Source of the DNA: Hyphomicrobiales bacterium | GTDB taxonomy: Bacteria; Pseudomonadota; Alphaproteobacteria; Rhizobiales; Xanthobacteraceae | Direction of reading: 5' to 3' | Assembly: GCA_017305535.1 (NCBI GenBank) | Contig: JAFKKN010000001.1 | Location: forward strand, 124,001-188,000 | DNA length: 64,000 nucleotides | Shown: positions 47,434 to 57,350 of the stretch, one piece after another | Numbering within the stretch: the stretch's first letter is position 1 | How the letters are laid out: the number at the start of each line of letters is the position of its first letter | Program-made: the position numbers and the translations under genes | Notes under the pieces: model-generated | Seen by the model: the letters and a program-made list of their open reading frames with translations, nothing else | The model's database searches: none | Told to the model about the DNA's origin: nothing

Positions 47434-48443
47434 CCCTCGGCTTCCTGCTCCGCCATCGAACGCTGTCCTCCAGTATCCGCATTTCCGGAGCGCGTGGCTT
47501 GCGCGCCGCCCTCGAAAATGTCCTGCACCAGCCCGACTTTCCCGAGGCCGCGGATGATCAGGCCGGTGATGTCGATTTCGTACCAGGCGTGCGAGATGTA
47601 GGCGTCGCGGGGGAAGCGGTGATGGTTGTTGTGCAGGCCTTCGCCCAGCGTCAGGATCGACACCAGAAACTGGTTGGTGGTGCCGTCGTTGATCTCGAAG
47701 CGGCGATAGCCGTAGCGCCCCTCGCTGTGGCAGACCGAGTTGACCAGTGAGGTCATCGTGGTGGTGACGTAGTTGCGGAACAGGCCGGAGAACAGCACGC
47801 AGCCGATCATGGTGTGGGTGCCGCCGGCCGCGTAGCCGATGGCGGCCGGAATGAAGACGATCGACGACAGGTACCAGAACCAGCGCGTGCGGACGAAGAA
47901 CATCGCGATCGGATCGGCGAGAATATCCTTGGCGTAGTATTCGCCCTGCGTCGTGGCCTGATCGAACACCCAGCCGCCCTGCGCGTGCATCATGCCCTTG
48001 ATGGTGCTGAGATAGCGGTTGCCGACGCCGTCATATCGCGGGCTGTGAACGTCGCCCGGCTTGTCGGCGTAGAGGTGATGGCGGCGATGATTGGAAACCC
48101 ATCGCAGCACCGAGCCCTGCATCGCCATGGTGCCGATCATGCAGAAGAACGCCCGCATCACCGGGCCGCAGCGAAAACTGCGATGCACCAGCAGGCGATG
48201 CATCCCCGCGCCCATGCCGAACATGGTCAGGAAATACATGCCGGCAAAGACCGCGATCTCGGTCCAGCCGATGCCCTGCGTCACCACCCAGATCAGCGCG
48301 GCGGCCGTCCCGCCGTAGAGGATGGCGAACATGAGACGGATTTCGCGAACCTTGGCGTCGACCTGCGGGCCTTCCAGCAGCACCCCCGGCGGTACTTTCG
48401 GGTCCGCATCCTGCTCCGAGACAATGCCCTCGATCGTGGTCAT
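47430..48443 (-). CDS. Membrane fatty-acid (acyl-CoA delta-9 type) desaturase
   Basis: A 337-residue di-iron membrane desaturase that introduces a double bond into fatty acyl chains and so adjusts membrane fluidity. The three histidine boxes are present: HRLLVH (HxxxxH), SNHRRHH (HxxHH) and GLHNNHH (HxxHH). Four or more hydrophobic segments lie between them (MFAILYGGTAAALIWVV, FAGMYFLTMFGMG, and others). ATG 48443 (MTTIEGIV) is chosen because the upstream frame adds only an unsupported tail. Its 3' end touches the relic gene at 47433. The substrate may be acyl-CoA or phospholipid-bound acyl chains; the motifs do not decide. Confidence 0.9.
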   Translation of the reverse strand: MTTIEGIVSEQDADPKVPPGVLLEGPQVDAKVREIRLMFAILYGGTAAALIWVVTQGIGWTEIAVFAGMYFLTMFGMGAGMHRLLVHRSFRCGPVMRAFFCMIGTMAMQGSVLRWVSNHRRHHLYADKPGDVHSPRYDGVGNRYLSTIKGMMHAQGGWVFDQATTQGEYYAKDILADPIAMFFVRTRWFWYLSSIVFIPAAIGYAAGGTHTMIGCVLFSGLFRNYVTTTMTSLVNSVCHSEGRYGYRRFEINDGTTNQFLVSILTLGEGLHNNHHRFPRDAYISHAWYEIDITGLIIRGLGKVGLVQDIFEGGAQATRSGNADTGGQRSMAEQEAEG

Positions 48444-48605
48444 TTCAGCCGATCCATTCTCTTGGGAACCAACGCGTTTGCGACGCAGCGTACAGGTCCA
48501 TGTTATTACTAACACGGACTCGATTGGTCGCGGAAGCGCGGATTGGAGACCTGAAAAGACGCTATTTGTGCGGGGCGAAAGCCGCGGACGTCATCACGCG
48601 TCCCC

Positions 48606-48965
48606 TCACCCGCACGTCCACACCGCGCCGATCGGCGTCTGTGTCCAGCACGGCCCAAAACTGCCGCCGTTGTAGCGGCCGCGGTAGAAGCCGGGGCGGC
48701 CGGGATAGCGCCACTCACCGTTCCAATTGTAATAATAGGGCGTCGGGCCAATGTACCAGTGGCGCGGTTTGCGGCGCGCGTTGCGCAGCACGGAGGCTTC
48801 CTGCTTGAACAGCGGCGCGGCGTTGTTCAGCGGCTGCTCATAGCCCGGCAGGAAGCCGTAGTTATGTGGACGCAGCGCGTTCTTCTTGTGGCGCGGCCCC
48901 GCCACCGCGGCAGTGGCCACAAGCGACAGGACGATGACAATCGACAGGCGTATGAATCGCGACAT
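48606..48965 (-). CDS. Small secreted protein of unknown function
   Basis: 119 residues: a signal peptide (FIRLSIVIVLSLVATAAVAG) followed by a mature part rich in Asn, Pro, Tyr, Trp and Gly (NYGFLPGYEQPLNN, YYYNWNGEWRYPGRPGFYRG) and two cysteines near the C-terminus (FGPCWTQTPIGAVWTCG). I do not recognise a named domain; similar small exported proteins occur in Bradyrhizobium relatives. ATG 48965 has GAGG upstream. A degenerate copy of its middle section lies at 47248-47433. Confidence 0.7.
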   Translation of the reverse strand: MSRFIRLSIVIVLSLVATAAVAGPRHKKNALRPHNYGFLPGYEQPLNNAAPLFKQEASVLRNARRKPRHWYIGPTPYYYNWNGEWRYPGRPGFYRGRYNGGSFGPCWTQTPIGAVWTCG

Positions 48966-49035
48966 GAACCGAACCTCGTACTCCGGTTTTAGCATTCGCA
49001 TCCCGCTACCGCGATCACTTTTGCAGATGTCGTGC

Positions 49036-50262
49036 TCAAACAACCGCCAGCAACGCCATCGCCGTTCCCGCCGCGGCGCTGAGGACGACAACGATCCACG
49101 GCGGCGCGCGCCAAGCGGTCAGCAGCACGAAGCCGACCAGCGCCACGCCGAAATCGGCGGACGTGTGCACGGTGGACGTCCACACCGGATCGTAGAGCGC
49201 CGCGCCCAGCAGGCCGACCACGGCGGCATTGACGCCGCGCATCATCGCTTGCGCGCTCGCCCGCGTGCGAAACGAATCCCAGAACGGCAGCACGCCGATC
49301 AGCACCAGCATGCCCGGCAGGAAAATGCCGACAAGGCCGAGGCACGCGCCGGCGATACCGTGCGGGTTCGGCGTGACGACCGTGCCGAGATAGGCCGCGA
49401 AGCTGAACAGCGGTCCCGGCACCGCCTGCGCGGCGCCATAGCCGGCCAGAAACGCATTGTCGCTCAACCAGCCGGGCGAGACGAAGGCCTCGCGCAGCAG
49501 CGGCAGCACGACATGGCCGCCGCCGAACACCAGCGCACCCGATCGGTAAAACGCATCGAACAGCGCCACACCCGACGATCCGGTCACCTCCCGCAATACC
49601 GGCAGTCCCGGCAACAGCACGAGGAAGCAGATCAAGGCGACGACACCCGCGGTGCGCGACACTGGCATTTTAACGTGCCCCGACGGCGCCGGTGCATCGC
49701 TGCGACACAGCCACAGGCCAGCGACCGCGCCGATGGCGATCGCGCCGATCTGCGCGATCGACGATGTGCTCAACAGCAGGATCAACGCCGCCACCACCGC
49801 GATCGATGCGCGTTCGCGATCGGGGCAAAGATTACGCGCCATGCCCCACACCGCCTGCGCCACGATCGCCACGGCGGTCAGTTTCAATCCGTGCAGCAAT
49901 CCGTCGCCGATCGGCCCGCTCAATGCGCCCGCGCCATAGGCGAACAGCACGAGGGCCGCCGCCGACGGCAATGTGAATCCGATCCACGCCGCCAGCGCGC
50001 CGGGATAGCCGGCGCGCATCAGGCCGATCGAAAACCCGACCTGGCTGCTGGCAGGCCCCGGCAGGAACTGGCACAGGCCGACCAGATCGGCGTAAGCGTG
50101 CTCGTCGATCCATTTCCGGCGCAGCACGAACTCGTTGCGAAAATATCCGATATGCGCGATCGGGCCGCCGAAGCTGGTCAGCCCAAGCTTGAGAAAGGCG
50201 CGCAGAACCTCCACCGGCGCGCCGCGCTGGACGGAGGAGCTTTCATTCGCGGAGATATCCAT
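49036..50262 (-). CDS. chrA: Chromate transporter ChrA, long-chain form
   Basis: A 408-residue inner-membrane protein made of two homologous CHR domains. The first opens AFLKLGLTSFGGPIAHIGYF and carries GLCQFLPGPASSQVGFSIG. The second shows ALVFGGGHVVLPLLREAF and AQAVPGPLFSFAAYLGT. Long-chain ChrA proteins export chromate; many genomic copies may serve sulfate or other anions. There is no adjacent chrB or chrC, so induction by chromate cannot be inferred. It is divergent from yghU across 119 bases. Confidence 0.93.
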   Translation of the reverse strand: MDISANESSSVQRGAPVEVLRAFLKLGLTSFGGPIAHIGYFRNEFVLRRKWIDEHAYADLVGLCQFLPGPASSQVGFSIGLMRAGYPGALAAWIGFTLPSAAALVLFAYGAGALSGPIGDGLLHGLKLTAVAIVAQAVWGMARNLCPDRERASIAVVAALILLLSTSSIAQIGAIAIGAVAGLWLCRSDAPAPSGHVKMPVSRTAGVVALICFLVLLPGLPVLREVTGSSGVALFDAFYRSGALVFGGGHVVLPLLREAFVSPGWLSDNAFLAGYGAAQAVPGPLFSFAAYLGTVVTPNPHGIAGACLGLVGIFLPGMLVLIGVLPFWDSFRTRASAQAMMRGVNAAVVGLLGAALYDPVWTSTVHTSADFGVALVGFVLLTAWRAPPWIVVVLSAAAGTAMALLAVV

Positions 50263-50381
50263 CTGTCACGCGTCGTCGCACATATCACGACACTCTATCG
50301 CAAACCGGCTGCCTTGCACCCTCGCCGCTCGATATCTAATTGTGATCGATACCATCCGCATGACATCCCCCGGAGCTCCGC

Positions 50382-51260
50382 ATGACCGACGCCCCCTACA
50401 CGCCGCCCAAAGTCTGGACCTGGAACAAGGAGAACGGCGGCAAGTTCGCGTCGATCAATCGCCCCACCGCCGGCCCCACGCACGAGAAGGCGCTGCCGGT
50501 CGGCAAGCATCCGCTGCAGCTCTATTCGCTGGCGACACCGAACGGCCAGAAGGCCACCATCATGCTGGAGGAGCTTCTGGCGTCAGGCCACAAGGGCGCG
50601 GAATACGACGCCTGGCTGATCAAGATCGGCGACGGCGAACAGTTTTCCTCCGGCTTCGTCGACGTCAATCCGAACTCGAAGATCCCGGCGCTGCTGGATC
50701 GCACCAATCCCGACAAGCCGATCCGCGTGTTCGAGTCCGGTTCGATCCTGCTCTATCTCGCGGAGAAGTTCGGCGCGTTCATTCCGAAGGACGCCGCTGG
50801 CCGCGCCGAGTGCCTGTCGTGGCTGTTCTGGCAGATGGGCGCCGGGCCGTATCTCGGCGGCGGCTTCGGCCACTTTTATGCTTACGCGCCGACCAAAATC
50901 GAATACGCGATCGATCGTTTCGCCATGGAAGTGAAGCGGCAGCTCGACGTGCTCGACCGCCAGCTCGCCGATCACGAATACATCGCAGGCCCAGATTACA
51001 CCATCGCCGATATCGCGATCTGGCCGTGGTATGGCGGGCTGGCGAAGGGCGTCATCTACGGCGACTCCGCCACCTTCCTCGATACCGCGAGCTACAAGAA
51101 CGTGCAGCGCTGGACCGCGCAGATCGCGGCGCGCCCGGCGGTGAAGCGCGGCCGCATCGTCAACCGCGTCACTGGCGAGCCGTCACAGCAACTGCACGAA
51201 CGCCACGACGCCAGCGATTTCGAAACGAAGACGCAGGACAAGCTGGAAGCCGCGAAGTAA
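50382..51260 (+). CDS. yghU: YghU-type glutathione S-transferase / disulfide-bond reductase
   Basis: A 292-residue cytoplasmic GST of the Nu class. The N-terminal extension (YTPPKVWTWNKENGGKFASI, then NRPTAGPTHEKALPVGKHP) is specific to YghU. It is followed by the thioredoxin-like domain (LQLYSLATPNGQKATIMLEEL, NPNSKIPALLD, ESGSILLYLAEKFG) and the helical GST domain (IAGPDYTIADIAIWPWYGGL). Such enzymes bind two glutathiones and reduce organic peroxides and disulfides. It is divergent from chrA; whether the pair is coregulated is unknown. Confidence 0.93.
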   Translation: MTDAPYTPPKVWTWNKENGGKFASINRPTAGPTHEKALPVGKHPLQLYSLATPNGQKATIMLEELLASGHKGAEYDAWLIKIGDGEQFSSGFVDVNPNSKIPALLDRTNPDKPIRVFESGSILLYLAEKFGAFIPKDAAGRAECLSWLFWQMGAGPYLGGGFGHFYAYAPTKIEYAIDRFAMEVKRQLDVLDRQLADHEYIAGPDYTIADIAIWPWYGGLAKGVIYGDSATFLDTASYKNVQRWTAQIAARPAVKRGRIVNRVTGEPSQQLHERHDASDFETKTQDKLEAAK

Positions 51261-51360
51261 TTGCCGTGCGCGGCGAATGAATGGCTCGTGTGGAGGCACA
51301 GCATTTATTTCTGTCATGGTCGGGACAAGCCCGGCCATGACTGCGGGTAATATGAAGCAT

Positions 51361-51389
51361 GACAAACAAAAGCCCCGCTCACGCGGGGC
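51361..51389 (-). terminator. Rho-independent terminator of psiF
   Basis: Read on the minus strand, GCCCCGC and GCGGGGC pair around a 4-base loop and are followed by TTTTGTTTG. It lies about 40 bases beyond the psiF stop. Confidence 0.85.
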
Positions 51390-51427
51390 GTTTGCATTGT
51401 GGTGAGAAGTCTGATCGCGCGAGCGCT

Positions 51428-51649
51428 TCAGCTTCCCATGCACTTCTTGACGTAGCTTTTCTTGGCCGCGCCCGAGAGCGGCTTGCCTTCGGCGCTCTTG
51501 GCGTTGGTCTCGCAGCACTTCTTCATGAAGCTCGACTTGGCGGCGCCAGCCAACGGCTTGCCGTCGGCGCTGACGGCGTTGCAGGACTGCGCCAGTGCGG
51601 GGCCGGCGGCAAACAGGGTCAACACGGCAATCAAAGACAGGCTTTTCAT
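51428..51649 (-). CDS. psiF: PsiF-family exported small protein
   Basis: 73 residues: a signal peptide (SLSLIAVLTLFAAGPALAQ) then two copies of the PsiF repeat, SADGKPLAGAAKSSFMKKC and SAEGKPLSGAAKKSYVKKC, each ending in cysteine. In E. coli psiF is phosphate-starvation inducible, with no known biochemical role. GGGAG precedes the ATG. The two repeats are also close at DNA level, showing an internal duplication. It has its own terminator and stands alone. Confidence 0.9.
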   Translation of the reverse strand: MKSLSLIAVLTLFAAGPALAQSCNAVSADGKPLAGAAKSSFMKKCCETNAKSAEGKPLSGAAKKSYVKKCMGS

Positions 51650-51836
51650 GGTCGTCTCCCGGAGGTTGGGCGCTCAGCGTACCTGAACCCATCGCGCTGA
51701 CAACGCCCCAAAGGCAAAATTGTTTGCTTGCGCCCGGCCCGCCGCAGCACGAATCGCCCGCAAAACCGGCCGGCGCAACCCAGCTTTGCTCCCGCGCCGT
51801 TTTACTTCGCCCCCGCCAGCCCCTAAACGACGGCAC

Positions 51837-52736
51837 ATGTCGAAACCGCCGTCCGATCCCCGCCTCGTGGGCTTCCTGCTGCTCGTCATCACCATCTTCG
51901 CCTGGGGGCTGAACTGGCCGGCGGTGAAGGTGCTGCTGCTGGAATGGCCGCCGTTCTTCTCCCGAGGCGTGGCCGGAGTCACGGCGGCTGTCCTGCTTGC
52001 CGGCATCGCGCTCTGGCGCGGCGAGAACCTCGCGGTCCCGGCGCGCTTCTGGCCCCGGCTCGGCTTCGCCGCTTTTACCAACGTCTTCGCCTGGATGGGG
52101 TTCGGCACGCTGGCGATGAAGTACCTGCCGATCAGCGAGGCGGCGCTATTGGCCTACACCATGCCAATCTGGACCATGCTGTTCGCCTGGCCGGTGCTCG
52201 GCGAGCGGCCGACCTTGCGCGGCGTCGCGGCGCTGGTGCTTGCCTTCGCCGGCCTCGCGGTACTGTTCAGCGGCCAGAGCCTCGCCTTCGATCAGACCAA
52301 ACTCATCGGCGTGGTGACGGCGCTAAGTTGCGCCATCCTGTTCGCCTTCGGCAGCGTTACCGCACGAACGCCGATCCCGCTGGGGCGGTTCGGGTTGGTG
52401 GCCTGGCAACTGATGCTCGGCTGCGTTCCGATGATCGTGATCGGGCTGATCTTCGAGCACCCGGATTTCGGTGCGTTGTCGCCGCGCGGCTGGGCGCTGA
52501 TGCTCTACATGACGCTGGGACCGATGGCGATCGCCTACGTCACCTGGTTCGGCGCGCTGAGCCGCCTCAGGCCGGCGGCGGCCACCACCGGTTCGCTCGG
52601 CGTGCCGGTGGTCGGCGTCTGTGCCGGCGCGCTGTTTCTCGGCGATCCCTTTGGTGCGCGTGAAATCATCTCGCTGGTGCTGACGCTCGCCGGTGTCGCG
52701 CTGGCGCTGCGCCGCGATCCGCCGCTGGTGGAATAA
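51837..52736 (+). CDS. EamA/DMT-family exporter
   Basis: A 299-residue ten-helix protein with two EamA repeats (ITIFAWGLNWPAVKVLLLEW, FAWPVLGERPTLRGVAAL, VVGVCAGALFLGDPFGARE). It has the same length and landmark motifs as the tandem pair at 39.7-41.5 kb, on the opposite strand, so the three are paralogues. The substrate is not known. The ATG at 51837 starts directly before the first helix; the preceding open frame is not conserved. It converges with an 8-base gap on the GrlR-like gene. Confidence 0.88.
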   Translation: MSKPPSDPRLVGFLLLVITIFAWGLNWPAVKVLLLEWPPFFSRGVAGVTAAVLLAGIALWRGENLAVPARFWPRLGFAAFTNVFAWMGFGTLAMKYLPISEAALLAYTMPIWTMLFAWPVLGERPTLRGVAALVLAFAGLAVLFSGQSLAFDQTKLIGVVTALSCAILFAFGSVTARTPIPLGRFGLVAWQLMLGCVPMIVIGLIFEHPDFGALSPRGWALMLYMTLGPMAIAYVTWFGALSRLRPAAATTGSLGVPVVGVCAGALFLGDPFGAREIISLVLTLAGVALALRRDPPLVE

Positions 52737-52744
52737 CGCGCGGC

Positions 52745-53449
52745 TTACGCCTGCTGGATCAGTTTCAGCACCGCGGAGAGTTGCAGGCTGCGTTTGCCAG
52801 CGAGTGCGGTCGCTTCCAGTTCCGCGCCCTTCGCGTCATAGCGGCCGGAGAAACCAATGCCGACTTCATGGCCGCCGAACACCGGAACCTGCCCGCGCGA
52901 CGGCGTATGCTCCTGATTGACAATCTCGCCTTTCCAGCGACCGCCGGCGCACGCGTATGAGCCGAGATAGTAGAAGAACGCATCGCCACCGAGGATGCGG
53001 CCGTCATGCAGCAGCATGATCCCCGACAGTCCACCGTCGATGCTGTCGAGCGCCCGGATATGGATGGAATAGAGGCCGTTGACGATATCGCCGTCATGCC
53101 GTGCCACCGGCGCGGGCACGATCCGATCGTCGATAGGTGTCATTACTGACCAGAAACGCGCGCCGGGCATCGCTTCGGTGCTGCCCTTGAAGCGAACGAC
53201 GCCGCCGCTTTCGCTGCCGCGCGCATGGAGCGTGGCGATATCCTTGCCCAGCAGCGGCTTGTAGTTGGGATCGAAGTTATGACGCTCGGTAATGATCTCG
53301 GCGACGATTTCGCCGTCGACGACATGATAGGTGCCGGTATGCGCGAAGCCTGAATTGCCGCCGAGCAGCTTGCCGGCATCGGCGTACAACACGCTGCGGC
53401 CGACCGCATCGTTGATTCCGTACTCGCAGCTGTAGAGTCCCCGCAGCAC
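52745..53449 (-). CDS. Protein with two GrlR-like beta-barrel repeats
   Basis: About 234 residues forming two tandem copies of one module. Copy 1 reads LRGLYSCEYGIN, GKLLGGNSGFAHTGTYHV and ERHN. Copy 2 reads VNGLYSIHIRAL, GRILGGDAFFYYLGSYAC and QEHT. The G-x-Y-S opening and the GGDxxFxYxGxY core match the GrlR family, lipocalin-like barrels first known as a type III secretion regulator in enteropathogens, with many homologues of unknown role. GTG 53449 is chosen because GAGGGG lies 8 bases upstream; the frame continues upstream in basic, unconserved sequence. No type III secretion genes are present. Confidence 0.65.
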   Translation of the reverse strand: MLRGLYSCEYGINDAVGRSVLYADAGKLLGGNSGFAHTGTYHVVDGEIVAEIITERHNFDPNYKPLLGKDIATLHARGSESGGVVRFKGSTEAMPGARFWSVMTPIDDRIVPAPVARHDGDIVNGLYSIHIRALDSIDGGLSGIMLLHDGRILGGDAFFYYLGSYACAGGRWKGEIVNQEHTPSRGQVPVFGGHEVGIGFSGRYDAKGAELEATALAGKRSLQLSAVLKLIQQA

Positions 53450-53657
53450 CGAGCCATCCCCTCGCCGCTCGCGCCGGATCGACCGGCGCTTGCTTGTCTT
53501 ATCCCAGAATGTCCCTGTCACAGGTCCGCGCGGCAAGGCAAGAAAATTTCCGGAACGTCCCCGGTCACGTCGCCGCAGACGTCCCGTGTGATGCTTCCGT
53601 GATTGCACCAAGGCTTTGCGCCATCATAGTCGCGACACGTTCACGAAACGACTCCAT

Positions 53658-53676
53658 TTCGTTCTAAAAGAACGAA
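53658..53676. other. Perfect inverted repeat, possible operator
   Basis: TTCGTTCT (53658-53665) and AGAACGAA (53669-53676) are separated by AAA. It lies in the 272-base gap between the GrlR-like gene (starting 53449, minus strand) and the end of the esterase gene. It is AT-rich, has no terminator tail, and could be a regulator site. Confidence 0.35.
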
Positions 53677-53721
53677 TCGTGCTGGCCGCAAATCACCGGA
53701 ATCAGCCTTTAACAAAACCTT

Positions 53722-54768
53722 TCATTGCGGATTGTCGCGCACCCACTGCAACAGCGCGACGTTGATCTCGCGCGGATAACAATGGCTGAGATCGTCGATC
53801 TCGCGATAGCCGACATCGGCGCCCGCGGCGGCAAGGGACTCGGCGGCGCGACGTGCGACTTCGACAGGAAACATCCAGTCGCGCGCGCCGTGGGTGATGC
53901 GGATCGGCAGTCCGTTGATACGTTCCGCGTCGGCCATCGTCGCCATCATCGGATGAAAGGTCGCCGATGCCGGCGCGAGATGTGTGAAGCGTGACGCGCC
54001 TTCAAGTCCGCTGACATAACAGAACGTGCCGCCGTCGCTCATGCCGGTCAGCAGCAGTCGTGTCGGATCGATCCGCCAGCGCGCGCTAACATCGTCGAGA
54101 ATGCGATGCAGGTTCGGCGTGTCGGCGTCATTGCCCATCAGCGCCCAGGTTCGTCCCGTCGCGGTCGGCGCCACCACGATGGCCTCAAAACTCCGCGCGT
54201 CGCGCAGCCAGCTCCACAGAAACGCGCGGCCGTGGCCGCTGCCGCCATGCAACGCCATCACCAGCGGCAGCGGGCGTTCCCGCGAATAGCTTTCCGGCAC
54301 ATAGAGCGAATAGCCGCCGCGACTGCCGCGTTCGTTGTCGAAGTGCATCACGCCGGTTTCGCCCGCGCGCGGCGGCTGTGCGGCCGAGGCGACGATGTCA
54401 GCGTCGCCACGCAACGACGGATCGAGGTAGAATCTGTTGACGAGGGGATCGTTTGAGGCGAGCGGATACAGCGCCTCCAGCGCGCGCGGCAGAAAACGCA
54501 GCGCGCCATAGATCGCGTAGAGATCGTCGCCGTTGGCCAGCGCCGTTCGCATGGCGTCGAATGCCGATAGCGCAAGACGCGCCGAGATCACGGCGGGTTC
54601 GTCTTCGCCATCGACGCCATGCAGCGCCTCGCGCAACGCGTCGTCCGGCGTGCCCATAGCGGCGAACATCTGGTCGAATGTCATCGGATCGAGATGCCGC
54701 CCGACGAATTCCAGCACCGTCAACGCGCGCGACAGCGGCGGCAGGATCGTGGCGGTCTCGCGCATCAT
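53722..54768 (-). CDS. Alpha/beta hydrolase (PHB-depolymerase/feruloyl-esterase-like)
   Basis: 348 residues. An N-terminal helical region of ~130 residues has no recognised domain (LTVLEFVGRHLDPMTFDQMF). The hydrolase domain shows the oxyanion motif ALHGGSGHGR, the nucleophile Ser in LTGMSDGGTFC (about residue 240), the acid in THGARDWMFPVE and the His in DLSHCYPRE. The layout resembles extracellular polyhydroxybutyrate depolymerase and feruloyl esterase families, but no signal peptide is visible, so it is probably cytoplasmic. Two adjacent ATG codons occur at 54768 and 54765. Neighbouring genes give no clear substrate, although pobA next door acts on aromatic acids. Confidence 0.82.
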   Translation of the reverse strand: MMRETATILPPLSRALTVLEFVGRHLDPMTFDQMFAAMGTPDDALREALHGVDGEDEPAVISARLALSAFDAMRTALANGDDLYAIYGALRFLPRALEALYPLASNDPLVNRFYLDPSLRGDADIVASAAQPPRAGETGVMHFDNERGSRGGYSLYVPESYSRERPLPLVMALHGGSGHGRAFLWSWLRDARSFEAIVVAPTATGRTWALMGNDADTPNLHRILDDVSARWRIDPTRLLLTGMSDGGTFCYVSGLEGASRFTHLAPASATFHPMMATMADAERINGLPIRITHGARDWMFPVEVARRAAESLAAAGADVGYREIDDLSHCYPREINVALLQWVRDNPQ

Positions 54769-54880
54769 GCACCTACTCCCGAGGCTTCAGTCTGATTGAA
54801 GCGCAGGCAGTCAGACTAACCACATCCGCGAAGGCCGGCCATGACGACGTTGTCTTACGGTTGGATGCTTTCAGTCTCGC

Positions 54881-56080
<1,200 letters not shown>

Positions 56081-56170
56081 TCACTCCGCTCACGATGTTG
56101 ATCGGACGCGGCCGCGCTGCCAATGGACAGAACCGGCAAACGAGGGGATAATTCGAACATCGAGGAGACG

Positions 56171-57034
56171 ATGTCCGCCATCCCCACCTACGCGCTCTAC
56201 GGCGAACAGGGCTACGATTCCAGCCCGGACTGGCTGCACTGGGAGACCGTGCTGTCGCGCTCGCGCCTCCATGGCTTTCGCATCGCGCCGCATCGTCACG
56301 AACAATTTTTCCAGATCCTGCACCTGACCGGCGGCACCGCCGAGGTCACCATGGATAACGTCATCGAACGCATCGCGCCGCCGGCGGTGATCGCCATTCC
56401 GGCGCTGCCGGTGCACGGCTACGTGTTCTCGCCGGACGTCGAGGGCGTAGTGGTGACCTTGTTCGAACGCGACGTCCGCGAGGCACTGGCGCCGGCCCCG
56501 GATGTCGATACCTGTCTGCGCCGGCCCCATATCCTGCACGGCCCGAGCGACGAGATCGCGCAGGTCGGGCAAGAGATCGCGGCGCTGATCGCGGAAGCCG
56601 ACCTGCGCGCACCGGGCCGCGCCATTGCCATGCGTGCGCGGATCGGCTCGACCTTAGCGGCGATCTATCGCGCCGTGCTCGCTACCGCCGAGCCGTTGCA
56701 GAACAGCGGCGGGCGCGCGCAACGCCACGCGCAGGCGTTTCATCGCCTGGTAGAGCGCGAGTATCGCCATCATCGGCCGATCAGCTTCTACGCCAGCGCG
56801 CTCGGCATCACGCCGCCGCATCTCAACCGGATCTGCCAGTCGGTGCTCGGCGCATCGGCACTGAAGGTGATCGAACGGCGGCTGTTGCTGGAAGCCAAGC
56901 GCTACCTGACGTTCTCGTCGCTCAGCGTCAAGGAAATCGCCGCCCTGCTCGGCTATGCCGATGCCGGTTATTTCAACCGCATGTTCCGACGCGAGACCGG
57001 TGTGGCCCCCGGCAAATTCCGGCAAGACCGTTGA
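56171..57034 (+). CDS. AraC-family regulator, probable PobR
   Basis: A 287-residue transcription factor. A cupin-like N-terminal sensor domain (residues ~1-110) holds HGFRIAPHRHEQFFQILHL and a proline-rich strand ALPVHGYVFSP. The C-terminal AraC HTH domain (residues ~190-287) has two helix-turn-helix units, ISFYASALGITPPHLNRICQ and SVKEIAALLGYADAGYFNRM. Its position, divergent from pobA, and its architecture match AraC-type PobR activators that respond to 4-hydroxybenzoate; the effector is inferred from context. ATG 56171 has GAGGAG upstream. Confidence 0.88.
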   Translation: MSAIPTYALYGEQGYDSSPDWLHWETVLSRSRLHGFRIAPHRHEQFFQILHLTGGTAEVTMDNVIERIAPPAVIAIPALPVHGYVFSPDVEGVVVTLFERDVREALAPAPDVDTCLRRPHILHGPSDEIAQVGQEIAALIAEADLRAPGRAIAMRARIGSTLAAIYRAVLATAEPLQNSGGRAQRHAQAFHRLVEREYRHHRPISFYASALGITPPHLNRICQSVLGASALKVIERRLLLEAKRYLTFSSLSVKEIAALLGYADAGYFNRMFRRETGVAPGKFRQDR

Positions 57035-57042
57035 AAGGGATT

Positions 57043-57243
57043 TTACGCGGCCGCTTCCAGCTCGGCGTCGAGGTCGGCGATGACGTCCTCGAATGCCGAG
57101 ATCGCAGCCTGGACCGCGGCGATGCGCATCAATTCTTCCGTGCTCACCGCGCCTTTGCGCTTCTGCAAGGCGACGACCATATCCCGCCGCAGCTCCTTGA
57201 GCTGAACGAGCGGCAAACCGTGATCCGGCAAATCCCGCAGCAT
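57043..57243 (-). CDS. Small hypothetical protein, helical
   Basis: 66 residues, no recognised domain. It looks mostly alpha-helical with heptad-like charge patterns (VQLKELRRDMVVALQKRKG, AAISAFEDVIADLDAELEA), so a small coiled-coil protein is plausible. Codon use agrees with neighbouring genes. GGAGG lies about 13 bases before ATG 57243, rather far but usable. It is convergent with the AraC-type gene (8-base gap) and divergent from the SDR gene. Confidence 0.5.
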   Translation of the reverse strand: MLRDLPDHGLPLVQLKELRRDMVVALQKRKGAVSTEELMRIAAVQAAISAFEDVIADLDAELEAAA

Positions 57244-57350
57244 GATGACGTCCCAGCCTCCATATTGGAGTGGTGATAGGCTAGCGGGACTTCTCTGAAG
57301 TTAGTTTAGAAATATCCGGAAAACTTTAGCGATCGGATTGGAGGATGATC

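Noticed and set aside
48886-50385. 499-codon plus-strand frame
   Set aside because: It is antisense to chrA and composed of Arg/His/Gln-rich shadow sequence.
53658-53676. LexA box
   Set aside because: The alphaproteobacterial SOS box is GAAC-N7-GTTC; here the order is GTTC-N5-GAAC, so it does not fit.
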